A stretch of 64,000 bases of DNA from Pseudomonas pisciculturae (GTDB lineage: Bacteria > Pseudomonadota > Gammaproteobacteria > Pseudomonadales > Pseudomonadaceae): NCBI RefSeq assembly GCF_015461805.1, contig NZ_JACVZE010000014.1:48556-112555 (forward strand). Direction: 5' to 3'. Made by a program: the position numbers and the translations under genes. Below the pieces are notes generated by a model, which did not search any database, was not told where the DNA came from, and was given only the letters and a program-made list of their open reading frames with translations. This document shows positions 50,905-59,929 of this stretch, piece after piece (position 1 is the stretch's first letter; every line of letters starts with the position of its first letter).

Positions 50905-52245
50905 TTACCACACCAAAACCTGGCGGACCTTGACCAAGGCCTCGCGCAGCGCGGGCATCTGCACCGACCCCAACGCCAGGCGCAAGGCGTGGGGCACATG
51001 GGCCGAGACGGCAAACGGCTCGGCGGTGGAGACCCAGACATGCTCGCGCTGCAACGTCATCGCGACCTGATCGGCGCGCACGTCCTCGGCCAGGGGCAGC
51101 CACAGGAAATAGGACGAGGGGTGACTGATGCAGGCCATCCCGCTCAACACCTGTGCCGCCAATGCTTGTCGGGCCTGGGCGTCCTGGCGTTTTTGCGCTT
51201 CCAGCCGGGCCACGGTGCCGTCCTTGATCCACGCCACCGCGATGGCACTCATCACCCCTGGCACGTTCCAGGTGGTGGCCATGATGGTGCGCTCCAACTG
51301 ACCCATCCATGCCAAAGGCGCTGCGACAAACCCCACCCGCAAGCCAGTCGCGACACTTTTCGACAGCCCGCCGACATACACCGTGCGTTCCGGCGCCAGG
51401 CTGGCCACGGGCGGCGGTGCGTCTTGCACCAAAAACGCGTAGGCCGCGTCTTCGATAATCATCAGATTGTGCTGACGGGCAATGCCCACCAGCTGTTCAC
51501 GCTGCGCCTGGCTCATCACCCAACCCAATGGGTTATGCAGGGTCGGCATGCAGTAGACCGCACGCACCGGGCGCTTGCGACACAGGTTTTGCAGGTAGTC
51601 CAGATCAGGTCCATCTGCCGTCACCGGGATCGCGACCACCTCCAGATGCAGCGTCTCGGCGAGCACCTTGAAGCCCGAGTACGTCAGCGCATCCACCGCA
51701 ATCACATCCCCCGGCTTGAGCAACGCCATCATCGTCACCGCGAGCCCGTGCTGGGCGCCGCTGACCACCAATACCTGCTCAGCCGTCACCGTCAGCCCGC
51801 GGCTCAGCAAGTGACGCGCCATCACCGCGCGCTCATGCACACGGCCTGCATGGGGCTGGTAACGCAACAATGACTCCAGATCGCCGGACAGCGCCAGTTG
51901 CCGTAACGCGGTACGCAACAGCTCTGCCTGGCCCGGTAGCGAGGGGTAGTTAAAGTTGAGGTCGAGCATGCCCGTCGCCAGGGTCATCTGCCCACTGCCC
52001 TGCCCCGGCGGCAGCGAGATCTCGCGCACAAAGGTGCCGCGCCCGACCTCTGCGCTGACCAGGCCCATGACCTCCAGTTCACTGTACACCCGGCTGGCCG
52101 TGACCAGCGCCAGGCCATGCTCGGCGGCTAATTGGCGGTGAGTCGGCAGACGTGTGCCGGGGGGCATCTGGCCGCTGCGGATGGCTTGGGCAAAGGTATC
52201 GACCAACGACTTGTAACGGGCCCGGGGCATAGGCGATGTATCCAT
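50905..52245 (-). CDS. MocR-type regulator (GntR helix-turn-helix plus aminotransferase domain)
   Basis: Protein of 446 residues. The N-terminal winged helix (YKSLVDTFAQAIRSGQMPPGTRLPTHRQLAAEHGLALVTASRVY) is fused to a class I PLP aminotransferase fold (~95-446), with the PLP lysine in GGLSKSVATGLRVG. MocR proteins use PLP as an effector and usually regulate a neighbour. It is divergent from an EamA exporter with 74 bp between, so it probably controls that gene. Confidence 0.92.
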   Translation of the reverse strand: MDTSPMPRARYKSLVDTFAQAIRSGQMPPGTRLPTHRQLAAEHGLALVTASRVYSELEVMGLVSAEVGRGTFVREISLPPGQGSGQMTLATGMLDLNFNYPSLPGQAELLRTALRQLALSGDLESLLRYQPHAGRVHERAVMARHLLSRGLTVTAEQVLVVSGAQHGLAVTMMALLKPGDVIAVDALTYSGFKVLAETLHLEVVAIPVTADGPDLDYLQNLCRKRPVRAVYCMPTLHNPLGWVMSQAQREQLVGIARQHNLMIIEDAAYAFLVQDAPPPVASLAPERTVYVGGLSKSVATGLRVGFVAAPLAWMGQLERTIMATTWNVPGVMSAIAVAWIKDGTVARLEAQKRQDAQARQALAAQVLSGMACISHPSSYFLWLPLAEDVRADQVAMTLQREHVWVSTAEPFAVSAHVPHALRLALGSVQMPALREALVKVRQVLVW

Positions 52246-52269
52246 GACAATTTTTTGATTGTCTCAATC
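52246..52269. promoter_or_regulatory. Short palindromes in the MocR/EamA intergenic region
   Basis: GACAAT-TTTTTG-ATTGTC (52246-52263) and GATTG-TCT-CAATC (52257-52269) overlap, directly beside the MocR start codon. They are candidate MocR sites. Confidence 0.4.
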
Positions 52270-52319
52270 TTCAACTCTAGGATGAGCACAACGCAATCTT
52301 TCTTTTCGGACGCCTCTTC

Positions 52320-53210
52320 ATGGAACGTACCTCGCGGCTCAACACCCTGGGCAGCAACACCCAAGGTTGGATCAACGGCTTTATCGGCGTGGTGATTTTC
52401 AGCGGCTCATTGCCCGCCACGCGCCTGGCTGTCATGGAATTCGACCCGGTGTTTCTCACCATGGCCCGCGCCGCCATTGCCGCCCTGCTGGGGGTGCTTG
52501 TGCTGAGGCTGTTCAAGGAAAAACGCCCTGCGCGCAACCAGTGGGCGCCCCTGGCAGTGGTGTCACTGGGCGTGGTGATTGGCTTTCCCCTGCTCACCGC
52601 GCTGGCACTGCAATACGTGACGTCGGCGCACTCCATCGTGTTTATCGGCCTGCTCCCTTTAGCCACGGCGGTATTCGGCGTACTGCGCGGCGGCGAGCGC
52701 CCGCGCCCAGTGTTCTGGCTGTTTTCGATACTGGGCAGTGTGCTGGTGATGGGCTATGCCTTCGCCCAAGGCTTGAGCGCGGCCCCCGCCGGGGACTTGC
52801 TGATGTTGCTGGCAGTGTTGGTGTGCGGCCTGGGTTATGCCGAAGGCGCCACTTTGTCCCGTAGCCTTGGCGGCTGGCAGGTGATTTGCTGGGCGTTGGT
52901 GATATCGCTGCCGGTGGTGGCGCCGTTGAGCCTGATCCTTGCGCCCGCAAGCTTTGGCGGCATCAGCTTGCCGGCCTGGCTGAGCCTGGGCTATGTGGCG
53001 CTGTTCAGTATGCTGATCGGGTTTGTGTTTTGGTATCGCGGCCTGGCCCAAGGTGGCATCGCCGCCGTTGGCCAACTGCAGCTGCTGCAACCGTTCTTTG
53101 GCCTGGCGCTGGCGGCGGGCCTGCTGCATGAGCAGGTCAGCCTGGGCATGGTGCTGGTGACGGTCGCGGTGATCGGCTGCGTGGCCGGCTCGAAGAAGTT
53201 TGCCGCTTAA
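52320..53210 (+). CDS. EamA-family (DMT) transporter
   Basis: Inner-membrane protein of 296 residues with ten helices in two EamA halves (GVVIFSGSLPATRLAVMEFDPVFLTMARAAIAALLGVLVLRL and GYVALFSMLIGFVFWYRGLAQGGIAAVGQLQLLQPFFGLALAA). It likely exports amino acids or related metabolites. Control by the divergent MocR regulator is inferred. It overlaps the convergent YceI gene by 4 bp. Confidence 0.9.
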   Translation: MERTSRLNTLGSNTQGWINGFIGVVIFSGSLPATRLAVMEFDPVFLTMARAAIAALLGVLVLRLFKEKRPARNQWAPLAVVSLGVVIGFPLLTALALQYVTSAHSIVFIGLLPLATAVFGVLRGGERPRPVFWLFSILGSVLVMGYAFAQGLSAAPAGDLLMLLAVLVCGLGYAEGATLSRSLGGWQVICWALVISLPVVAPLSLILAPASFGGISLPAWLSLGYVALFSMLIGFVFWYRGLAQGGIAAVGQLQLLQPFFGLALAAGLLHEQVSLGMVLVTVAVIGCVAGSKKFAA

Positions 53211-53773
53211 CGCTGGGGCGCGACCATCTTGAACTTGATGTTGATGTCGTTGGACACCACGCTGTTACCCGCCCATTCGCCTTCGCCGATCTTGAAGTCA
53301 CCGCGTTTGAGAATGAACTCACCGTCAAAAATACCGATACCGTCCTGCTCTTTGAGCAGAACGTCCACGGACACAGGACGCGTTATGCCCTTGATGGTCA
53401 ACTGGCCGTCGATCTTGTAACGATTGCCCCCCAGCGCCGCGACAGTGGTGGATTCATAGGTGCCCACCGGATAGGTCCCCGTGTCGAACCACGAAGCGCG
53501 CTGCAGCTCATCATTGGCGTCAGGGCTGCCAGCGTCGATGCTGGCCAGCTGAATCTTAAGCAGCGCATGCCCCGCTTCCGGGCGTTGCGTATCGAAGGCC
53601 AAGCTGCCTTCGAACTGACTGAAAGTGCCATACACGCGCTGACCCAACTGTTTATAGGTAAAGCTGATCTGGCTGGCCGTGGGGTTCACGTCCCGATATT
53701 CCTGCGCCTGCGCACTGGCGCAACACGCAAGCATCAATACCAATGCAGCGGTCCGAGACATTTGACGTTTCAT
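53207..53773 (-). CDS. YceI-family periplasmic protein
   Basis: Protein of 188 residues with a Sec signal peptide (MSRTAALVLMLACCASAQA) and a YceI lipocalin-like barrel (YRDVNPTASQISFTYKQLGQRVYGTFSQFEGSLAFD, VSVDVLLKEQDGIGIFDGEFILKRGDFKIGEGEWA). Members bind polyisoprenoid or amide lipids; the role here is unknown. The start at ATG 53773 is supported by GGAG six bases before it. Confidence 0.9.
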   Translation of the reverse strand: MKRQMSRTAALVLMLACCASAQAQEYRDVNPTASQISFTYKQLGQRVYGTFSQFEGSLAFDTQRPEAGHALLKIQLASIDAGSPDANDELQRASWFDTGTYPVGTYESTTVAALGGNRYKIDGQLTIKGITRPVSVDVLLKEQDGIGIFDGEFILKRGDFKIGEGEWAGNSVVSNDINIKFKMVAPQR

Positions 53774-53873
53774 GCAACGCTCCGCAAAAAGAGGTTGGGA
53801 CCTAGCCACGATTTCCCATTGTGCCGCTGCCCTGTTAAACAGAGTAGTCGCCCAAGAACAACAAGGACTCTGC

Positions 53874-54368
53874 ATGTACACCCCCTCTCTTCAGGACACC
53901 ACCGCACCAGAAGGTATTTGCTACGGCTGCGGCGCCAGCAACCCTCACGGCCTGCACATCAAGAGCCGATGGGACACCGATGGCGTGCACCTGATCGCCG
54001 AGCACGCCCCCGAGGCCCAGTACACCGGCTGGCCCGACCTGGTCTACGGTGGCCTGATCGCTATGCTGGTGGACTGTCATTCCAACTGGACTGCCATGGC
54101 TTACCACTACCGCGCCGAACAACGTGAGCCCGGCAGCCTGCCGCGTATAGACTGCGTGACCGGCAACCTGGGCATAAAGTTTATCAAACCCACACCCATG
54201 GGCGTCACCCTGACCTTGCGCGCTCGTGTCGAAGGTGACGTAGGGCGCAAAAGCCGCGTGGTCTGCGAGGTGTACGCCGGGGACGTGCTCACGGCCGTCG
54301 GCGACTCGATCTTCGTGCGCGTCGACACCGGCCAATTGGCCGCCGCCGCACATGGCCGCCGGGGCTGA
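53874..54368 (+). CDS. PaaI-type hotdog-fold thioesterase
   Basis: Protein of 164 residues with the hotdog thioesterase core (EAQYTGWPDLVYGGLIAMLVDCHSNWTAMAY, GNLGIKFIKPTPMGVTLTLRARV). The active-site Asp in MLVDCHSN corresponds to the usual DE/D position. An N-terminal CYGCGASNP motif has two cysteines, seen in some family members and possibly metal binding. It hydrolyses acyl-CoA of unknown type. ATG 53874 follows AAGGACTCTGC. Confidence 0.86.
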   Translation: MYTPSLQDTTAPEGICYGCGASNPHGLHIKSRWDTDGVHLIAEHAPEAQYTGWPDLVYGGLIAMLVDCHSNWTAMAYHYRAEQREPGSLPRIDCVTGNLGIKFIKPTPMGVTLTLRARVEGDVGRKSRVVCEVYAGDVLTAVGDSIFVRVDTGQLAAAAHGRRG

Positions 54369-54412
54369 TCCTGGTCTACATTGACTGCCACCGCTAATCG
54401 AGGATTGCACCG

Positions 54413-55300
54413 ATGACTCGTCTCACCGCGAAAGACTTTGCCCCCGAACTGCTGGAACTCTACGACGGCTATGCCCACGGCAAGATCAACCGCCGCGAAT
54501 TTCTCGACCGTGCCGCGCTGTTCACCTTTGGCGGCCTCACCGCCTCGGCCCTGCTGGCGGCCTTGAGCCCCAACTACGCGCTGGCCGAGCAGGTTAAATT
54601 CACCGACCCGGACATCATCGCCGACTACATCACTTATCCGTCGCCCAAGGGCAACGGCACGGTGCGCGGCTATCTGGTACGCCCGGCCAAGGCCGCAGGC
54701 AAACTGCCCGCCGTGGTGGTGGTGCACGAAAACCGTGGCCTCAACCCATATATCGAAGACGTCGCCCGACGCCTGGCAAAAGCCGGCTTTATCGCGCTGG
54801 CGCCCGATGGCCTGACCTCGGTGGGCGGCTACCCCGGCAACGATGAAAAAGGCGTGGCGCTGCAACAGACCGTCGACCCCACCAAACTGATGAACGACTT
54901 TTTTGCCGCCATCGAATGGCTGATGCACCACGACAGCAGCACCGGCAAGGTCGGCATCACCGGTTTCTGCTATGGCGGTGGCGTGACCAATGCGGCGGCC
55001 GTGGCCTACCCGGAACTGGGCGCGGCCGTGTCGTTCTATGGGCGCCAGCCCGAGGCCAAGGATGTGCCGCGCATCAAGGCGCCGATCATGTTGCATTTTG
55101 GCGAGTTGGACACGCGAATCAATGAGGGCTGGCCGCCGTATGAAAAAGCGTTGAAGGCGGCAGGAACGACCTACGAGGCGTTTATCTACAAGGGTGCCAA
55201 CCACGGTTTCCACAATGACTCGACGCCGAGATACGACGAGGCGGCGGCGAATCTGGCGTGGGAACGCACCCTGGGATGGTTTCGCAAATATTTGGCCTAA
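54413..55300 (+). CDS. Dienelactone hydrolase-family protein with Tat-like signal
   Basis: Alpha/beta hydrolase of 295 residues. Residues ~25-60 form a twin-arginine-like export signal (KINRREFLDRAALFTFGG, then SALLAALSPNYALA), so export as a folded protein is likely. The active site shows GFCYGGGVTNAA with the nucleophilic Cys, an Asp in FGELDTRIN, and His in GANHGFHND, as in dienelactone hydrolase. The role is unclear; carboxymethylenebutenolidase activity is only the family's prototype. Confidence 0.88.
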   Translation: MTRLTAKDFAPELLELYDGYAHGKINRREFLDRAALFTFGGLTASALLAALSPNYALAEQVKFTDPDIIADYITYPSPKGNGTVRGYLVRPAKAAGKLPAVVVVHENRGLNPYIEDVARRLAKAGFIALAPDGLTSVGGYPGNDEKGVALQQTVDPTKLMNDFFAAIEWLMHHDSSTGKVGITGFCYGGGVTNAAAVAYPELGAAVSFYGRQPEAKDVPRIKAPIMLHFGELDTRINEGWPPYEKALKAAGTTYEAFIYKGANHGFHNDSTPRYDEAAANLAWERTLGWFRKYLA

Positions 55301-55328
55301 TGCCCGTCAGTCAAGGACAAACACGACT

Positions 55329-55435
55329 TGTGGCGAGGGAGCTTGCTCCCGCTGGGCGGCGAAGCGGCCCCTGCACTTTGTTTAAAGAGCCTGGGACTGT
55401 TGCGCAGTCCAACGGGAGCAAGCTCCCTCGCCACA
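55329..55435. repeat. REP pair between the hydrolase gene and the ampC region
   Basis: Arms TGTGGCGAGGGAGCTTGCTC and complement enclose a centre holding GGACTGTTGCGCAGTCC, like the one at 20716. It occupies most of the 214-bp gap. Confidence 0.85.
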
Positions 55436-55514
55436 GGTCGAATTAAGACGCGTCTTATTGCCTACACCGCCGACGGTGGCATTATTCAACGCTGAAACTG
55501 AGGAGCCCTTGAAC

Positions 55515-55847
55515 GTGCCCAACGTAAGCTGCAGCAAGACCGGCGAAAACCTGGTTTGGCTGGACTTTGGACTAAAAATCACCAGCGTTCCTTCTGGCAA
55601 ACTGAGCGCTGAGGAGCTGGACCTTTACCAGTTCTTCTTCGATAGCGACCTGGTGTGGAAAGTTGACCATTTAGATGCCTACGACCAATGTTGGCTATGC
55701 GTACAACATGACGAATCTCGCTATCAATTGCTCACACCACTAGAGGGAACATACCGCACGGTTCCCTGTGACCCGGCCTACCCGGTACACGTGGATCTTG
55801 GGCGCCAACACACAACTTCTACAGAGGCCGTTAATGACGGGTTTTAA
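55515..55847 (+). CDS. Small hypothetical protein coupled to ampC
   Basis: Protein of 110 residues if started at GTG 55515, which has GAGGAG ten bases before it; a TTG at 55509 and one at 55458 are alternatives. I do not recognise it. It is acidic, without signal peptide or membrane segment, and rich in Trp, Tyr and Phe (LVWLDFGLKITSVPSGKLSAEELDLYQFFFDSDLVWKV, YDQCWLCVQHDESRYQLL). Its end overlaps the ampC start by 14 bp, suggesting co-translation. Its GC content looks slightly lower than that of the neighbours. Confidence 0.55.
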   Translation: MPNVSCSKTGENLVWLDFGLKITSVPSGKLSAEELDLYQFFFDSDLVWKVDHLDAYDQCWLCVQHDESRYQLLTPLEGTYRTVPCDPAYPVHVDLGRQHTTSTEAVNDGF

Positions 55848-56979
55848 CGTACGAAGCATCCTGGCTTCAACATTTTTGATCAGTGCCAGCACTTGCATGG
55901 CCGCCACCGACTTGCACAAGGTGATGGACGACAGCGTCAAGCCACTGATGCAACAACAAGGCATCGCCGGCCTCTCGATAGCGGTGGTGAACCAGGGCAA
56001 GGTGGAATATTTCAACTATGGCGTCGCCAACAAAGACACCCGGCAGCCCGTCACCCAGAGCACGCTCTTCGAGATCGGCTCACTGAGCAAAACCTTTACC
56101 GCCACGCTTGGCGGTTACGCACAGGCGCGCGGCGCGCTGAAGCTGTCGGACACGGCCAGCGAGCATCTTGCCGGGCTCAAGGGCAGCGCTCTTGACCATA
56201 TAAGCTTGCTGCAACTGGCCACTTACACACCGGGTGGCCTGCCGCTGCAATTCCCGCAGGCCGCCGACAGCGCCGAGACCATGCTCGACTACTTCCAGCA
56301 CTGGAAACCCGCCTACCCGCCCGGCACACAGCGGCTGTACTCCAACCCGAGCATCGGCCTGTTCGGCTACCTCACCGCCCAAAGCCTTGGCCAGCCGTTC
56401 AACGTCGCCATGGAGCACACCCTGCTGCCCAAGTTGGGTTTGAAGAATACGTTCGTCAGCGTGCCTGCCGACCAGCTAAATCGCTACGCCCAAGGTTATG
56501 ACAAGGACCAGAACCCCGTCCGCGTCAGCCCAGGTGCACTGGACAGTGAAGCCTACGGCATCAAGACCAGCACCGAGGACCTGGCGCGTTACGTGATGCT
56601 CAACATGCGCCCTCAAACCCTTGAGAAACCGCTGCAACAGGCCATCGCCACCACCCATGCCGGTTACTACAGCGTGAACGGCATGACCCAGGGCCTGGGC
56701 TGGGAGTCCTACCCCTACCCCATCACGCTGCAAGCCCTGACTGAGGGCAATTCCACGCCGATGGCGATGGAGCCGCACACAGTGAAATGGCTGAATCCGG
56801 CCCAGCAGCAAACGACCAACAGGCTGTACAACAAAACCGGTTCGACCGGTGGTTTTGGTGCGTATGTGGCGTATGTGCCGAGCAAGGATATTGGGGTGGT
56901 GATTCTGGCGAACAAAAACTACCCAAATGCCGAACGGGTGAAGCTGGCCCATGGGATTTTGAGCGCGCTGAAACCGTAA
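55834..56979 (+). CDS. ampC: Class C beta-lactamase AmpC
   Basis: Protein of 381 residues, the usual AmpC size, with a signal peptide ending near residue 24 (SASTCMAA). The serine-enzyme motifs are all present: SLSK with nucleophile Ser83, the Y-S-N of LYSNPS, and KTG in YNKTGSTGGFGAYV. It hydrolyses cephalosporins in the periplasm. ATG 55834 follows GAGGCCGTTA. No ampR gene is adjacent, so if it is inducible the regulator is elsewhere. Its upstream side is taken by a small overlapping ORF rather than a normal divergent ampR promoter. Confidence 0.93.
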   Translation: MTGFNVRSILASTFLISASTCMAATDLHKVMDDSVKPLMQQQGIAGLSIAVVNQGKVEYFNYGVANKDTRQPVTQSTLFEIGSLSKTFTATLGGYAQARGALKLSDTASEHLAGLKGSALDHISLLQLATYTPGGLPLQFPQAADSAETMLDYFQHWKPAYPPGTQRLYSNPSIGLFGYLTAQSLGQPFNVAMEHTLLPKLGLKNTFVSVPADQLNRYAQGYDKDQNPVRVSPGALDSEAYGIKTSTEDLARYVMLNMRPQTLEKPLQQAIATTHAGYYSVNGMTQGLGWESYPYPITLQALTEGNSTPMAMEPHTVKWLNPAQQQTTNRLYNKTGSTGGFGAYVAYVPSKDIGVVILANKNYPNAERVKLAHGILSALKP

Positions 56980-57024
56980 ACTCCATCCTGGCCATGATCG
57001 ATCAACGCACCTACAGGGAGTTGT

Positions 57025-58224
57025 ATGCGTAAGGATTACCTGGCGTTCTTTATATCGCTGTTCCTGTCACGGCTGGCGGATCAGGTCCTGCTGTTTATCG
57101 TGCCGTTGATCGTGTTCCAGACCACCCAAAGTGTGTCCTTGGCTGGCTTGGCGTTTTTCGTCGAGTCACTGCCGCGCTTTCTGGCCTTTCCAGTGTGTGG
57201 GGCGCTGTGTGACAAGTACCCTCCCGTGCGCATCCTGCATATCAGCCAGGTTTACCGTGCATTGGCTTGCGTGATTGCGATTGGGCTGTACGGCGTATTC
57301 GACGGCATCTATTGGCTCGTGATGCTTTCGGCGTTGTGCGGGGTGTTGACCACCCAGGGCGTCATGGCCCGCGAAGTGTTGATGCCCCACGTGTTCCAGC
57401 AGTACAGCTACGCCAAGACCCTCTCTTACTCGCAGATCGCCGATCAGAGCGGGCTGGTGCTGGGGCCTTTGGTGGCGGCGTTGATGCTCGAAGTCTGGGC
57501 GTGGCCATGGGTGGTGCTGGGGGTAGCCGCGCTGTTTGTGCTGGCCGACCTGGCCATGGGTGTGTGGCAACGCACCAACACAGTGAGCCTGGAGGTATTT
57601 GAACAACATCGGGATATTTGGCTGCAACCGCTGCGCATCGCGTTCGGGCACATTGGCAACCTGGCCGGCTTGAAGCGGCTGATCGCGCTGACGGTGGGGG
57701 TTAACCTGATCATTGGCGTCACGCTGGCCACTTGCGCCGCCATGGTCACTGGGCAATTCGCCGCGGGCAAGGACGCCTACGCGCTGCTGCAAGCGGCAGG
57801 GGCACTGGTGACCATCGTGATTCTGTTTTATCTGGCCCGCGCAACGTTACCGCTGAAGGTGCTGGGTGGGTTGTCCTACGGGCTGATCGCAGTCGGCGCA
57901 CTGATCATGGCGATCAGCCCCAATCTGTGGGTTTACTCGCTGGGCTTTCTACTGGTGATCGGCTTCGACAAAATGTACAGCGTGTACATGCGCAGCGTAC
58001 GCCAGAAGGTCATACCGGTGCAGGACTTCGGCAAGACCGTGGGTGTAATCACCTTGCTCAATAACCTGCCACAACCGCTGGCAGGCCTGGTGATTGCCGT
58101 ATTGGCCGCACCGTTGGGCACGCAGACGGTGATCCTGTTGCTGACCGGTATCACCGCGCTGATCGGCGTGGCCGTGGCCTCAGGCTGGCACGCCACTGTG
58201 AAAGCGGAACTCGACGTCGGGTGA
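57025..58224 (+). CDS. MFS transporter of unknown substrate
   Basis: Protein of 399 residues with about 11-12 membrane helices and the EntS/MFS_3-like pattern (LSRLADQVLLFIVPLIVFQTTQSVSLAGLAFF, VCGALCDKYPPVRILHISQVYRALACV). Such carriers often export siderophores or drugs. Start ATG 57025 follows AGGGAGTTGT. The 3' end overlaps convergent miaE by 45 bp. Confidence 0.87.
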   Translation: MRKDYLAFFISLFLSRLADQVLLFIVPLIVFQTTQSVSLAGLAFFVESLPRFLAFPVCGALCDKYPPVRILHISQVYRALACVIAIGLYGVFDGIYWLVMLSALCGVLTTQGVMAREVLMPHVFQQYSYAKTLSYSQIADQSGLVLGPLVAALMLEVWAWPWVVLGVAALFVLADLAMGVWQRTNTVSLEVFEQHRDIWLQPLRIAFGHIGNLAGLKRLIALTVGVNLIIGVTLATCAAMVTGQFAAGKDAYALLQAAGALVTIVILFYLARATLPLKVLGGLSYGLIAVGALIMAISPNLWVYSLGFLLVIGFDKMYSVYMRSVRQKVIPVQDFGKTVGVITLLNNLPQPLAGLVIAVLAAPLGTQTVILLLTGITALIGVAVASGWHATVKAELDVG

Positions 58225-58782
58225 TTCGATCAGCTCCTGCTCGGCCGCCCTCACCCGTTCGATCACCTGTGCCACGTCCTTGGCATCGCCATACTGGTAG
58301 GCCAGTTTCAGGTAACCCTGGAAGTGCCGGGCCTCGCTTTTAAGCAGGCCGAAGTAAAACTTGCCGAGCTCTTCGTCCAAATGCGGCACCAGCGCTTCGA
58401 AACGCTCGCAACTACGGGCTTCGATAAACGCGCCCACCACCAGGGTGTCCACCAGCTTGACCGGCTCATGGGTGCGCACCACTTTGCGCAAACCCGAGGC
58501 GTAACGCCCGGCGTTCAACTGACGCAGCTCGACCTTGCGCTTTTTCATCAGGCGCATGACTTGTTCGTGGTGCACCAGCTCTTCACGGGCCAGGCGCGAC
58601 ATCATATTGATCAGGTCGACATGGCTGTAATACTTGGCGATCAGGCTCAAGGCGGTACTGGCGGCTTTGAATTCGCAGTTCTTGTGGTCGATCAGCAGGG
58701 TTTCCTGATCGGCCAGCGCGGCCTGGACCCAGGCATCAGGGGTGCGGCAACCGAGGAATTCGTGGATTTCTGGCAGGTTCAT
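58180..58782 (-). CDS. miaE: tRNA-(ms2io6A37)-hydroxylase MiaE
   Basis: Non-haem di-iron enzyme of 200 residues that hydroxylates the isopentenyl group at A37 of UNN-decoding tRNAs. Iron ligands lie in NCEFKAASTALSLIAKYY, REELVHHEQVMRLM, GAFIEARSCERFEAL and SEARHFQGYLKLA. The start is taken at MNLPEIHEFLG (58782), the family N-terminus; the in-frame upstream extension is not supported. Confidence 0.93.
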   Translation of the reverse strand: MNLPEIHEFLGCRTPDAWVQAALADQETLLIDHKNCEFKAASTALSLIAKYYSHVDLINMMSRLAREELVHHEQVMRLMKKRKVELRQLNAGRYASGLRKVVRTHEPVKLVDTLVVGAFIEARSCERFEALVPHLDEELGKFYFGLLKSEARHFQGYLKLAYQYGDAKDVAQVIERVRAAEQELIESPDVEFRFHSGVPA

Positions 58783-58931
58783 CGGGCTCACGGGCAAAAG
58801 GATCACAAAAGGGCGCCGATTATACCGACCACGCCGCAGACCACCAGTCACCCGCCTTGATGTGTATCAACATGCCGTCTGGCGGGCAGCAACTATAGTT
58901 GTTCCAAGCCCCTTTTCTGGAGAACCCGACC

Positions 58932-59795
58932 ATGCAAGCCATCCGCAGCATCCTGGTGGTCATCGAGCCCGAGCATTCGGAAAGCCTGGCCCTCAAGCGC
59001 GCCAAGCTGATCGCCGGGGTCACCGGCGCGCATTTGCATTTGCTGGTGTGCGACAAAAAGCACGAACACTCGGCGCTGTTGGCGCTGCTCAAGGCGGGCT
59101 TGCAGGAAGATGGCTACAGCGTGACCACCGAACAGGCGTGGAATGACAGCCTGCATGAAACCATCATCGACGTGCAGCAGGCCGAAGGCTGTGGGCTGGT
59201 GATCAAGCAACATTTCCCGGACAGCCCGCTGAAAAAGGCACTGCTTACCCCCGCAGACTGGAAATTGCTGCGCTACTGCCCGACGGCGGTGCTGCTCGTG
59301 AAGACCTCTACACCCTGGGCCGGCCGGGTGATCCTGGCGGCCATTGACGTGGGCAACAGCGACGGCGAGCACCGCTCACTGCACAACGCCATCATTGACC
59401 ATGGCTTCGACATCGCCAGCTTGGCCAAGGCGCAACTGCACGTGATCAGCGCTCATCCGTCGCCGATGCTGTCGGCGGCGGACCCGACCTTTCAGCTCAA
59501 GGAAACCATCGCGGCGCGTTATCGGGAGCAGTGCCGGGCGTTCCAGGCTGAGTTCGATGTGGACGACAAGCACCTGCATATCGAGGAGGGGCCGGCGGAT
59601 GTGTTGATCCCGCACCTGGTACATAAATTGGAAGCGGCAGTGACCATTATCGGCACCGTGGGGCGTACCGGGATTTCCGGGGCGTTGATCGGTAATACGG
59701 CGGAGGTGGTGTTGGATGCGGTGGCGAGTGATGTGCTGGTGCTAAAGCCTGAAACACTGATGGCGCAGCTGGAAGAGCTGGCGAGCAAGCCTTGA
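58932..59795 (+). CDS. Tandem universal stress protein
   Basis: Protein of 287 residues with two UspA-type domains, about 1-140 and 145-287. The second has the nucleotide loop GTVGRTGISGALIGNTAEVVLDAVASDVLVLKP, typical of the ATP-binding G-2x-G-9x-G(S/T). The first lacks a clear copy, so one functional site is likely. Start ATG 58932 follows TGGAGAACCCGACC. It may respond to stress or low oxygen, as in other UspE-like proteins. Confidence 0.9.
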   Translation: MQAIRSILVVIEPEHSESLALKRAKLIAGVTGAHLHLLVCDKKHEHSALLALLKAGLQEDGYSVTTEQAWNDSLHETIIDVQQAEGCGLVIKQHFPDSPLKKALLTPADWKLLRYCPTAVLLVKTSTPWAGRVILAAIDVGNSDGEHRSLHNAIIDHGFDIASLAKAQLHVISAHPSPMLSAADPTFQLKETIAARYREQCRAFQAEFDVDDKHLHIEEGPADVLIPHLVHKLEAAVTIIGTVGRTGISGALIGNTAEVVLDAVASDVLVLKPETLMAQLEELASKP

Positions 59796-59824
59796 CGCTA
59801 TCGCCTGAACGATAAAGATCAAAA

Positions 59825-59913
59825 TGTGGGAGGGGGCTTGCCCCCGATGGCGGTGTGTCAGCTAAACATTTGGTGGCTGGCACTCCGCTATCGGGGGCAA
59901 GCCCCCTCCCACA
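59825..59913. repeat. REP pair after the Usp gene
   Basis: Arms TGTGGGAGGGGGCTTGCCCC and complement pair almost perfectly, enclosing CGATGGCGG... and ...CCGCTATCG. It lies between convergent genes and can serve as a bidirectional end of transcription. Confidence 0.88.
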
Positions 59914-59929
59914 TTTGTTTTGTGTTGTG

